Notes under the pieces: model-generated
Database searches by the model: none
Told to the model about the DNA's origin: nothing
Seen by the model: the letters and a program-made list of their open reading frames with translations, nothing else
Origin: a bacterium
Lineage (GTDB): Bacteria; Patescibacteriota; Minisyncoccia; JAHIHE01; JAGLIN01
Length of the DNA: 46,458 bases
Direction: 5' to 3'
Assembly (NCBI GenBank): GCA_030638825.1
Contig: DAOWDU010000014.1
Span: forward strand, 1-46,458
Shown here: one piece after another, positions 39,308 through 46,458 of the stretch
Numbering within the stretch: position 1 is the first letter of the stretch
Layout: each line of letters begins with the position of its first letter
Translations under genes and position numbers: made by a program

Positions 39308-42300
39308 ATGCAAAAATACAATCCTCAAAAAATTGAAAAGAAATGGCAGAAAGAATGGGATAAAAGCGAGATTTACAAGGCAGAAGATTTTTCTGAGAAG
39401 AAGAAGTTTTATTGCTTAATTGAATTCCCCTATCCATCTGGCGCTGGTTTGCATGTGGGACATTTAAGAAGTCATATTGCGATTGATATTATTGCTAGGA
39501 AAAAAAGAATGAGTGGATATAATGTGATGTATCCAATCGGCTGGGACGCTTTTGGGTTGCCGACAGAAAATTTTGCGATTAAGACAAAGACTCATCCAAA
39601 GATCGTGACGGAAAATAATATCAAAAATTTTACCAAGCAAATCAAAAGCTATGGACCAAGTTTTGACTGGTCGCGGGAAATAAATACCACTGATCCAAAA
39701 TATTACAAATGGACACAGTGGATTTTTTTGAAATTATTTAATAGCTTTTATGACGAGAAATTAGATAAAGCGCGTGATATTAAATATTTAGATATTCCGA
39801 AAAATTTAAATGCTTTAGAAAAAAGGGAATTTATTGACAGTCATAGATTAGCTTATGAAGCGGAAATGGCAATCAACTGGTGCCCGAGTTGTAAAATTGG
39901 ATTAGCGAATGAAGAAGTTGTGAATGGCACTTGCGAAAGATGCGGGGCTTTGGCAGAGAAAAAAATTATGAAACAATGGATGTTGCGAATCACAAAATAC
40001 GCAGATAGGTTGATTAAGGATTTAGATACTGTTGATTATTTAAATAAAATTAAAACGCAGCAGGTTAATTGGATTGGGAAATCAGAAGGAGCGATAGTTA
40101 AGTTTCAAATTAAAACTGACGACAATATAAAAACCCCGGAGCATAGCTCAGAGGTTTTTAATGAACCTGAGGGTAATCCCAGGTGCAGATCAAAGACTTG
40201 TCATCCCATTTACAATAATAGTATAAATGATAATGAAAAAGTTGTCAAGTCCAAAAATGACGCTGAGCCGGCAGAGGGATTCGAACCCTCAGATAATAGG
40301 ATGACAAATCTATATCTGCACCATGCTACTGGCAAATCAACGCCAAATTTATTATACCACTCTTTGAAAGTTTTTACCACTCGCCCCGATACTTTATTCG
40401 GATGCACTTATATGGTTTTATCGCCAGAACATCCACTAATTAAGAATTTAGAATCTGGAATTTTGAATTTAGAGGAAGTTAAAAAATACATTGAACAAGC
40501 GAAAAATAAATCTGATTTAGACCGAACTGATTTGGCGAAAGAGAAAACGGGAGTTGAATTGAAAGGAATTAAAGCGATTAATCCAATTAATAACGAAGAA
40601 ATTCCAATCTGGCTTGCGGATTATGTTTTGGCTTCTTACGGCACTGGCGCAATTATGGCGGTACCTGCGCATGATGAGAGGGATTTTGAGTTTGCGAAGA
40701 AGTTTGGATTGGAGATAAAGCAAGTTGTAGCGCCATTGTTTATTGGTGAAGGAAAAAATAAAATTAGAAAAGATAAGAAAAATACGAAAAGAACGGTTGT
40801 AGATGTTATAATTAAGCATTGGGAAAAAGATGAATATTTTTGCTTAGACTGGAGTAAAAGTAAAAATGATTGGAAGTCTTTTGTTGTCGGTGGCGTTGAA
40901 AAAGGAGAGAGCGAAGAGGAAGCAGCTTTGAGAGAGGCAAAAGAAGAATCTGGTTATCAAAATATGCGTGTTGTGAAAAAAATTGGAGGCATAGCCTATA
41001 GTCGTTTCTTTGCGGCTCATAAGGATGTTAATCGTCGTGATATAAAAAGAAGTTGTGTCTATATAGAATTATTGAATAGTAGTTTTATAGAACCAAAAGA
41101 AGAGGAAGTAAAAAATCATAATGGTATTTGGGTTAAAAAAGAAAAAGTAAAAGATTTCATAAATTTACAAGAACCAAAGATTCATTGGGATATTCTTCAA
41201 AATGGGGAAAAACCTTTTATAGGGTATGGTATTGCAATAAATTCTGAACAGTTTAATAATTTAGAAACCAGCGAATTTAAAATAAAAATAACCAAATGGC
41301 TGGAAGAAAACAACCTTGGCAAAAAAGCGATAAATTATAAATTGCGTGATTGGGTTTTTTCTAGACAGCATTATTGGGGGGAACCGATTCCAATTGTGAA
41401 ATGTGAGAAGTGCGGGAATATTGCGTTAGAAAAAAAAGATTTGCCTCTTGAACTTCCAGATGTCAAAAATTATGAGCCGACAGATACTGGCAAATCCCCT
41501 CTTGCAAAAATTGATCAGTGGGTAAATATAAAATGTCCGAAATGCAATAGCAATGCCAAAAGGGAAACTGACACGATGCCGAACTGGGCTGGGTCAAGCT
41601 GGTATTTTTTGCGATATATAGATTCTAAAAACAATAAAGAATTTGCTTCACCAGAAAAATTAAAATACTGGATGCCTGTTGATTTATATAACGGCGGAAT
41701 GGAACACACGACTTTGCATTTGCTTTATTCTAGATTTTGGCATAAGTTTTTATATGATTTAGGATATGTAAATACTTCCGAGCCATACAAAATACGAAGA
41801 TCTCACGGAATGATACTTGCTGAAGATGGACAAAAAATGAGCAAGTCCCGCGGAAATGTTGTTAATCCTGATGAAGTTATTGAGAAATATGGAGCGGATA
41901 CTCTCCGTCTTTATGAAATGTTTATGGGTCCGTATGGCGACGCAATTCCATGGAGCACGAGTAGTTTGATTGGGATGAATAGATTTTTGGAAAAGATCTG
42001 GAAAATGCAAAATAAAGTAGGGACACAAAATTTTGTGTCCGCAAACAAAAATATAGAAACATTGCTTCATCAAACAATAAAAAAAGTTACAGAAGATATT
42101 GAAAATTTAAAATTCAATACGGCGATTAGTTCACTAATGATTTTGTTAAATGGACTAGATAAAAAAGAAAAAATATCAAATATTCAATATTCAATATTCC
42201 TAATTATGTTATCCCCTTTCGCTCCGCATATTACAGAAGAATTATGGAAGATGTTTGAAAATAAAGAAAGCATTCATTTGCAGAAATGGCCAGAATACAA

Positions 42301-42508
42301 TGAAAAATTAGCTGAAGAAACAGAGATAACTTTAGTCATTCAAATTAACGGCAAAGTGCGAGACCAAATAGAAGTTCCAGCTGATATTTCCGAAGAAGAA
42401 GCAAAAAAAATCGCTTTAGGAAGAGATAAAATAAAAAAATGGACTGAAGGAAAAGAAATGAGGAAGATTATTTTCGTAAAAGGGAAATTGGTCAATGTGG
42501 TTGTGTAG
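39308..42508 (+). CDS. leuS: Leucyl-tRNA synthetase with inserted Nudix domain and an extra insertion
   Basis: 1066 residues, class Ia; typical length is about 800-860. HVGH (49-52) and KMSKS (843-847) are the ATP signatures; VFTTRPDTLFG and GTGAIMAVPAHDERD are the editing-domain motifs; zinc-type CxxC pairs occur near 195-217 and 700-750. Insertion 1 (about 277-355) between IKTDD and KVFTTRPD is non-conserved and is encoded by DNA with an antisense tRNA-like sequence (see 40266-40333). Insertion 2 (about 478-632), between KQVVAP and GYGIAINS, carries a full Nudix box G-x5-E-x7-RE-A-K-EE-S-GY (528-550). A 20-bp palindrome and four heptamers occur near the C-terminus. Synthesis of Leu-tRNA is certain as a role; the Nudix role is unknown. 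Confidence 0.95.
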   Translation: MQKYNPQKIEKKWQKEWDKSEIYKAEDFSEKKKFYCLIEFPYPSGAGLHVGHLRSHIAIDIIARKKRMSGYNVMYPIGWDAFGLPTENFAIKTKTHPKIVTENNIKNFTKQIKSYGPSFDWSREINTTDPKYYKWTQWIFLKLFNSFYDEKLDKARDIKYLDIPKNLNALEKREFIDSHRLAYEAEMAINWCPSCKIGLANEEVVNGTCERCGALAEKKIMKQWMLRITKYADRLIKDLDTVDYLNKIKTQQVNWIGKSEGAIVKFQIKTDDNIKTPEHSSEVFNEPEGNPRCRSKTCHPIYNNSINDNEKVVKSKNDAEPAEGFEPSDNRMTNLYLHHATGKSTPNLLYHSLKVFTTRPDTLFGCTYMVLSPEHPLIKNLESGILNLEEVKKYIEQAKNKSDLDRTDLAKEKTGVELKGIKAINPINNEEIPIWLADYVLASYGTGAIMAVPAHDERDFEFAKKFGLEIKQVVAPLFIGEGKNKIRKDKKNTKRTVVDVIIKHWEKDEYFCLDWSKSKNDWKSFVVGGVEKGESEEEAALREAKEESGYQNMRVVKKIGGIAYSRFFAAHKDVNRRDIKRSCVYIELLNSSFIEPKEEEVKNHNGIWVKKEKVKDFINLQEPKIHWDILQNGEKPFIGYGIAINSEQFNNLETSEFKIKITKWLEENNLGKKAINYKLRDWVFSRQHYWGEPIPIVKCEKCGNIALEKKDLPLELPDVKNYEPTDTGKSPLAKIDQWVNIKCPKCNSNAKRETDTMPNWAGSSWYFLRYIDSKNNKEFASPEKLKYWMPVDLYNGGMEHTTLHLLYSRFWHKFLYDLGYVNTSEPYKIRRSHGMILAEDGQKMSKSRGNVVNPDEVIEKYGADTLRLYEMFMGPYGDAIPWSTSSLIGMNRFLEKIWKMQNKVGTQNFVSANKNIETLLHQTIKKVTEDIENLKFNTAISSLMILLNGLDKKEKISNIQYSIFLIMLSPFAPHITEELWKMFENKESIHLQKWPEYNEKLAEETEITLVIQINGKVRDQIEVPADISEEEAKKIALGRDKIKKWTEGKEMRKIIFVKGKLVNVVV
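40129..40159 (-). terminator. Antisense terminator hairpin inside leuS
   Basis: aaaaacc...ggttttt outer stem with gagc/gctc inner stem; on the minus strand it is followed by TTTTTAT. It would end an RNA started at 40220-40248. Confidence 0.6.
40129..40213 (-). ncRNA. Candidate antisense RNA inside leuS
   Basis: About 85 nt from a strong promoter to a terminator on the strand opposite leuS. It has a hairpin cctggg-attac-cctcagg-like and the terminator stem. It contains blocks complementary to the neighbouring tRNA-like sequence (GGATGACAA, ATCTGCACC, GGGA, ACCCTCAG). No known RNA family is recognised; the existence of the transcript is inferred from signals only. Confidence 0.4.
40220..40248 (-). 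promoter_or_regulatory. Consensus-like antisense promoter inside leuS
   Basis: Minus strand: TTGACA (40248-40243), 17-bp spacer, TATACT (40225-40220). Start would be near 40213, reading against leuS. Confidence 0.65.
40266..40333 (-). tRNA. tRNA-like sequence antisense within leuS (possible Asp GTC, probably degenerate)
   Basis: On the minus strand a perfect T-arm (GAGGG TTCGAAT CCCTC) is followed by acceptor 3' strand TGCCGGC and T73. The 5' strand GCCAGTA pairs with it with one A-C mismatch and one wobble. The anticodon arm holds TTGTCAT (GTC, Asp) but its stem has a bulge or mismatch, the D-arm is poor, and the total is only 68 nt. An extended -10 (TGGTATAAT, 40358-40350) lies 17 nt upstream. 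It may be a tRNA remnant or a tRNA-like RNA rather than a working tRNA. CCA is not encoded. Confidence 0.45.
42021..42040. repeat. 20-bp perfect palindrome inside leuS
   Basis: ggacacaaaa and its complement, no loop, translated as GTQNFVS near residues 905-911. Confidence 0.8.
42172..42199. repeat. Heptamer tandem repeat x4 inside leuS
   Basis: aatatca, aatattc, aatattc, aatattc, translated as ISNIQYSIF. Same family as the murB tract at 1015. Confidence 0.8.
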
Positions 42509-42522
42509 GAAATATTAAACCT

Positions 42523-42564
42523 AAAAAATGAAGGCGACATTCGCGAATGTCGCCTTCATTTTTT
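42523..42564. terminator. Bidirectional terminator, 42-bp perfect palindrome
   Basis: A-run, aaggcgacattcg and its complement, T-run. It separates convergent leuS and the NIF3-like gene. Confidence 0.88.
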
Positions 42565-42583
42565 TATACGCTATCTCCTAAAC

Positions 42584-43549
42584 CTAAAATCTCTTCACTC
42601 TAATCAACCCCGAACAAGGAACAATCTCAATGCCTTTTTTCTCTAATTCGTCTAAAAATAAATTTACGCCTAAAGAATCAGAAGAAATATGTCCAGCAAT
42701 AACAACATTGAGATTATTTTTCTCCGCTTCCTTTTTATGTTCTTCTGACATATGCATTCCAACGATTGTCCCAATCCCCGCCTGTGCAATTTTTTCATAC
42801 ATTTTAGCAGAACCCTCTGTTCCGCCAGTAATTTCTATTAGAGCAATTTTACCAACTCGGCTACCTTCAGTTCCAGAAAAAAGACACGGTCCAGCTCCAT
42901 TCTTTATGGCTTCTTTATATTCAGGAATTGATTTTAATAATTTTAGTAAATCTGCTACATATTTTATTTTTGCTTTCTTAATTTTGTTATCTAAAAATTT
43001 TGCGGCTAAATTATCACACGGAGTATGGATATTCATCAAATTAATTTTTAAAATCTTAGCTATATCAACAGGTCTATTGTGATTTATTGGAGAAACTCCT
43101 CTGCTAACTTCTGAAATCCTTTCTCTCAAAACTCCTTCAGCAATATTTATCGGAACGCCGTATTGATTAAGAATGTCTGCCTGGAGATGCATTACTGAAT
43201 CTAAATTTGCAAGATTTTTTCCAATAGGATGATGTCCTAAAACAAGATCAATATCACCGAGCCTATCTGCCAACAAAATTTCTGCTTCATCTGCATCTAT
43301 TCCAACCAATATTTTTTTAACTGGCTTATTTAAACTCAAATTCAAAATACCCGAATCTAGATATGGATTTATTAGTCTGTCTTTATTGTAATCTTCCCTT
43401 TTTTCTTTATCAAGTTTATTATAATTTTCTTCTTCTCTCTTTAAAAGATCTTCTATATCTTTATCGGATCTAAAATCTGCTTTTACTCCCATCTTTATCG
43501 CTAAATCATAAATTTGTTCCATTGTCATCGTGCTTGTTTTCTTTGTCAT
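42584..43549 (-). CDS. NIF3-like protein (dinuclear metal site)
   Basis: 321 residues. NIF3-type motifs: ILVGIDADEAEI, DLVLGHHPIGK (paired His), MNIHTPCDNLAAKF, and the C-terminal GMHMSEEHKKEAEKN then VVIAGHISSDSLGVN. The N-terminus has an extra helical stretch (1-75) not usual for the short NIF3 proteins. The NIF3 family has no agreed function; possible metal-dependent hydrolase or GTP-cyclohydrolase-like fold. Cytoplasmic. Start may be M1 or M8. Confidence 0.75.
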   Translation of the reverse strand: MTKKTSTMTMEQIYDLAIKMGVKADFRSDKDIEDLLKREEENYNKLDKEKREDYNKDRLINPYLDSGILNLSLNKPVKKILVGIDADEAEILLADRLGDIDLVLGHHPIGKNLANLDSVMHLQADILNQYGVPINIAEGVLRERISEVSRGVSPINHNRPVDIAKILKINLMNIHTPCDNLAAKFLDNKIKKAKIKYVADLLKLLKSIPEYKEAIKNGAGPCLFSGTEGSRVGKIALIEITGGTEGSAKMYEKIAQAGIGTIVGMHMSEEHKKEAEKNNLNVVIAGHISSDSLGVNLFLDELEKKGIEIVPCSGLIRVKRF

Positions 43550-43625
43550 TGTTTTTTATTAAAAATTTATTAAACCTCCCCATAACTTCTTAAAAGAAAA
43601 ATAACTTCTTTCTTTAAATTATTTT

Positions 43626-44249
43626 TCACCCATGTTTTATCTTTTCTCCCAACCCCTGCAAAATCGCTCTCTCGTTTATTTCTTTTATTTTCTTTACACA
43701 TTTTATCAAATGCTTTTTAGTATTTTCTTTAGTCCAAAATTTAATTATCTCTTCATCAATATCCCAACTGTTTTTAGCAAAAAAATAAATATCAAAAACA
43801 TCGCGCATTGCCATGTTTTTTCTGCCAGTTAAGGCAACTAGTTTATTAGCAAAAAGAGTTTCTTTCTTGGCAACAAACATTGCGATTCCCAAATGATTTT
43901 TTAATTCGTATTGATTGTTGTTAGAGCGAGTGGAAATTTCTATTTTGACATTGTGATCATCGTCGCCATAAGACAAAAGAGAAAATATCGTCCATCTTTT
44001 GATGCATTTTTCTTTGATAGTCCCGTAATCTTTTAAGGTATTTTCAATTTTTGAAAAAACTAATTCTTTATTATCTTGAGAAGCGTCTAATAAATCAAAG
44101 TCGAGATCAACAGAAAAACGAGGCAAATCATAAAAAAAATACGCTGCCGTTCCGCCCTTTAATCCGAGCAAAGAAGAAATTTCCACATCGCTATAAATAT
44201 CTTTCAATATTTTCAGCATAATCAATTTGTGTTTTTTTCTATTGAGCAT
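43626..44249 (-). CDS. AbiEii-like nucleotidyltransferase toxin
   Basis: 207 residues. LKGGTAAYFFYDLPRFSVDL (GG plus S-x-D-L-D-F motif with two metal-binding Asp) is the AbiEii/AbiGii nucleotidyltransferase signature, followed by VKIEIST and KLVALTGRKNMAMRDVFDIY. In the AbiE type IV system this enzyme blocks growth, and phage, by nucleotide transfer to RNA or tRNA (family knowledge). It overlaps the antitoxin gene by 11 bp. Confidence 0.82.
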   Translation of the reverse strand: MLNRKKHKLIMLKILKDIYSDVEISSLLGLKGGTAAYFFYDLPRFSVDLDFDLLDASQDNKELVFSKIENTLKDYGTIKEKCIKRWTIFSLLSYGDDDHNVKIEISTRSNNNQYELKNHLGIAMFVAKKETLFANKLVALTGRKNMAMRDVFDIYFFAKNSWDIDEEIIKFWTKENTKKHLIKCVKKIKEINERAILQGLGEKIKHG

Positions 44250-44808
44250 CTTGGTAATATTTTTTTAAGCGTTTAAGCATTTGTTTATTATCATAAATCT
44301 CCGCCAACTGAAAACATTTTTCCCAATTCATATTGCTGAGATTATCAAAGTAATAATCACTAAATAAATAAATTGTGTCTAAAAAAGCTCGCTCCTTGCT
44401 GGCAATACTATAGTTTTTTTTGTCTATAATGCTATTGCGATTAAATAATACCTCGTCTTTTAATTTTCTATAAACCAATTTATTTCCCTGACATTCTATT
44501 TTTCTGGAAAGATAACTGGCAACAAAGACGGCATTATGATGCTGAAAAATAATTCCTTCTTCTCTCAAAACAGTTTCAAAACTGATATATGCTGGGACAT
44601 AAATACTCACTGCCAATTCTTTTAAATCATATCTTTCTTCTTTGGCAAAAATTCCTCTTCTGATTCTTCTTAAATTTCCTTTTTTAAGATAATAAAAAAT
44701 TTTGCTTTTCAGATTGTTTTTATTTTTCTCCCGCCACAACAAAGCAATTTCTTTGGTGGTCAAAATTGTTTTAGGAGATTGATAAAGTTTTACTAATAAA
44801 TTATCCAT
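44239..44808 (-). CDS. AbiEi-like antitoxin/regulator
   Basis: 189 residues: N-terminal winged helix (LTTKEIALLWREK, KIFYYLKKGNLRRIRRGIFA), then the AbiEi C-terminal domain (VSIYVPAYISFETVLREEG, ASKERAFLDTIYLFSDYYFD). It represses the operon in known AbiE systems. A perfect 8-bp inverted repeat lies 21-41 bp upstream of the start (44829-44849), a possible operator. It is followed immediately by the toxin. Confidence 0.82.
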   Translation of the reverse strand: MDNLLVKLYQSPKTILTTKEIALLWREKNKNNLKSKIFYYLKKGNLRRIRRGIFAKEERYDLKELAVSIYVPAYISFETVLREEGIIFQHHNAVFVASYLSRKIECQGNKLVYRKLKDEVLFNRNSIIDKKNYSIASKERAFLDTIYLFSDYYFDNLSNMNWEKCFQLAEIYDNKQMLKRLKKYYQDAQ

Positions 44809-44828
44809 TTTTAAATAATATGAACTGA

Positions 44829-44849
44829 AAGTAAGAGTTTTTCTTACTT
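44829..44849 (-). promoter_or_regulatory. Inverted repeat upstream of AbiEi, possible operator
   Basis: aagtaaga - gtttt - tcttactt, perfect 8-bp arms. It could also be a weak terminator for glyS (44873 end). Confidence 0.45.
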
Positions 44850-44872
44850 GGAGTTTAAATCGTAGCTAATAT

Positions 44873-46267
44873 TTATTTTAATTTTTCTCTTAAATATTCT
44901 CTCACCTCCCCAATCCCCACCCTCTCCTGCTCCATTGTATCTCTATCTCTCACCGTTACCGCCTCATCATCTAAACTTTCAAAATCTACAGTAATACAAT
45001 AAGGCGTGCCGATTTCGTCTTGGCGGCGGTAGCGTTTTCCAATGCTTTGAGATTCATCATACTGGCAAGTAAATTCTGTTTTAAGCAAATCAAAAATTTC
45101 TTTCGCTTTTTTGCTTAAATTTTCTTTTTTAGATAAAGGTAAAATCGCAACTTTGACTGGCGCGATCTTTTTGTTGAATTTCATTACAACACGCGTTTCT
45201 GTTTTGCCATCCGCGGTCGGCGCTTCTTCTTCGCAATAAGCGTCAACCATAACAGCCAAAACACTTCTATCAACTCCGAATGTTGGTTCAATAACATGCG
45301 GAATATATTTTTTGTTATCTTCCGTATCAAAATATTCCATATTCTGCCCGCTTGAATTTTGATGGCTCATTAAATCAAAATTAGTCCGATACGCAAGCCC
45401 ATAAAGCTCTTTTGTTCCGAAAGGAAAATTATATTCAAAATCAACAGTTTTTCTGCTGTAATGCGAAAGCTCGTCCTTATCATGCTCTCTAATGGAATAA
45501 TTTTCTTTTTTAATTCCAAGGTAATCCAGCCATTTTGTCATTTCGTTTTGCCAGTATTCAAATTGCTTCTGCCAATTTTCTTCTTTAATAAAATACTCAA
45601 GTTCCATTTGTTCAAATTCTATCGTTCTAAAAATAAAATTTCCGGGAGTTATTTCATTGCGAAACGACTTGCCAATTTGGGCAATGCCGAAAGGAATTTT
45701 TTTATGTGTAGAGTTTAAGACATTTTTAAAATTCACGAACATCGCCTGCGCTGTTTCAGGACGAAGATAAATAATATTACTGTCGTATTCCGTAACGCCC
45801 TGATAAGTTTTAAACATAAGACCAAACTTTCTGGCATCTGTCCAATCTTTTTTTCCGCAAACAGGACATTTGATATTGTTTTCTTCTATTATTTTCGTCA
45901 TATCTTCAGGAGTCATTCCTTCAGCTTTCATATTTAGGGCATCTTCAATTAAATGATCGGCTCTGATTCTCGCCTTGCACGCCTTACAGTCAACAAGCGC
46001 GTCATTAAATCCGGATACATGCCCTGATGATTCCCAAACTCGACTATTCATCAAAATAGCGGCGTCAATTCCAACAACATCTTCCCTGTCTTTGACAAAG
46101 AACTTCCACCATGCTTGCTTAATATTATTTTTTAGCTCAACTCCAACCGGTCCGTAATCCCAGGTATTCGCCAAGCCGCCATAAATTTCCGAACCTGGAA
46201 AAACAAACCCCCGCCTTTTGGCGAGCGAAGTAATTTTATCCATTAAGTTTTCTTTCTTGTTTATCAT
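44873..46267 (-). CDS. glyS: Glycyl-tRNA synthetase, one-chain (alpha2) type
   Basis: 464 residues, class II. Motifs: [32 protein letters not shown], the zinc pairs CKAC and [24 protein letters not shown], the motif 2 arginine in [20 protein letters not shown] (split here), and the C-terminal anticodon-binding domain with [17 protein letters not shown]. This is the archaeal/eukaryal-like form used by many bacteria. The true start is probably M9 ([10 protein letters not shown]), because the first 8 residues are non-conserved. Confidence 0.95.
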   Translation of the reverse strand: MINKKENLMDKITSLAKRRGFVFPGSEIYGGLANTWDYGPVGVELKNNIKQAWWKFFVKDREDVVGIDAAILMNSRVWESSGHVSGFNDALVDCKACKARIRADHLIEDALNMKAEGMTPEDMTKIIEENNIKCPVCGKKDWTDARKFGLMFKTYQGVTEYDSNIIYLRPETAQAMFVNFKNVLNSTHKKIPFGIAQIGKSFRNEITPGNFIFRTIEFEQMELEYFIKEENWQKQFEYWQNEMTKWLDYLGIKKENYSIREHDKDELSHYSRKTVDFEYNFPFGTKELYGLAYRTNFDLMSHQNSSGQNMEYFDTEDNKKYIPHVIEPTFGVDRSVLAVMVDAYCEEEAPTADGKTETRVVMKFNKKIAPVKVAILPLSKKENLSKKAKEIFDLLKTEFTCQYDESQSIGKRYRRQDEIGTPYCITVDFESLDDEAVTVRDRDTMEQERVGIGEVREYLREKLK

Positions 46268-46294
46268 AATTTTATCTTAACATAAGAATTTTTT

Positions 46295-46323
46295 AATGTA
46301 AATGATAAGTTTCTAATTGTCAA
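46295..46323 (-). promoter_or_regulatory. Sigma70-type promoter for glyS
   Basis: Minus strand: TTGACA (46323-46318), 17-bp spacer, TACATT (46300-46295), about 30 bp before the start codon. Confidence 0.6.
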
Positions 46324-46330
46324 ACCAATA

Positions 46331-46371
46331 TAGAAATGTCCTACTTCCTCCAAAGTAGAAATGTCCTACTT
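46331..46371. repeat. Direct repeat, possible insertion sequence end
   Basis: tagaaatgtcctactt occurs at 46331-46346 and again exactly at 46356-46371. Paired short repeats of this kind are typical of IS21-like or similar element ends. No transposase start is seen before the window ends at 46458. Confidence 0.45.
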
Positions 46372-46458
46372 GATTGAAATTAATTATCTTGCATATTCTA
46401 TTTGTTGTTTCAGATCTATTGTTTTGCTGAATAAGAAAGGTTTTCTCCATGGATGATC

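Noticed and set aside
40210-40407. 65-residue minus-strand ORF inside leuS
   Set aside because: It is a reading of the tRNA-like and promoter DNA; no ribosome site. RNA features explain the region better.

Overview
The window (about 46.5 kb, AT-rich, standard stop codons) looks like a contig from the Candidate Phyla Radiation (Patescibacteria), probably a Parcubacteria-type lineage. This rests on the low GC, very large secreted proteins, a bacterial peptidoglycan gene set, a glycine-type one-chain glycyl-tRNA synthetase, and many short palindromes and heptamer repeats placed inside genes. The exact lineage cannot be fixed from sequence reading alone. Both ends look like mobile DNA: a transposase-like C-terminus at 3-122 and a duplicated IS-end-like 16-mer at 46331-46371. 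The contig may therefore stop at repeats.

Layout. 0.5-10.3 kb (minus strand) is a cell-wall block, in transcription order: PLP enzyme, ATP-grasp ligase, ftsW, murG, murC, ABC exporter, a HEPN/nucleotidyltransferase pair, murB. 10.3-31.9 kb (minus strand) is a surface-protein island. It holds two related giant von Willebrand A proteins with cysteine-rich repeats, an NlpC/P60-vWA-PKD protein, a beta-propeller protein, a broken RhuM gene, a DUF916-like membrane protein, a secreted protein with a strong ribosome binding site, a small DUF2292 protein, a DHH-like/sortase fusion, an MPKTG-anchored adhesin and a CAP protein. At about 32.0-32.4 kb transcription diverges. The gap holds two good opposed promoters, a 19-bp inverted repeat and a probable stand-alone rod-shaped RNA.

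32.4-42.5 kb (plus strand) carries an M16 peptidase, an AI-2E-type permease, metG, tatD, a PaaX/Cas2-like gene and a leuS. leuS has two surprises. A Nudix hydrolase domain is inserted in its editing domain. A separate insertion of about 80 codons contains, on the opposite strand, a tRNA-like sequence, two promoters and a terminator. 42.6-46.3 kb (minus strand) has a NIF3-like protein, an AbiE toxin-antitoxin pair and glyS.

How it fits together. The mur/ftsW genes build peptidoglycan. The sortase, its MPKTG substrate, the peptidoglycan-binding vWA protein, the NlpC/P60 protein and the DUF916-like protein would decorate or remodel that wall, plausibly for contact with a host cell (inference). 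Superimposed on everything is a layer of perfect or near-perfect palindromes (20-65 bp) and 7-bp tandem repeats. Several are translated in frame inside essential genes, much like Rickettsia palindromic elements.
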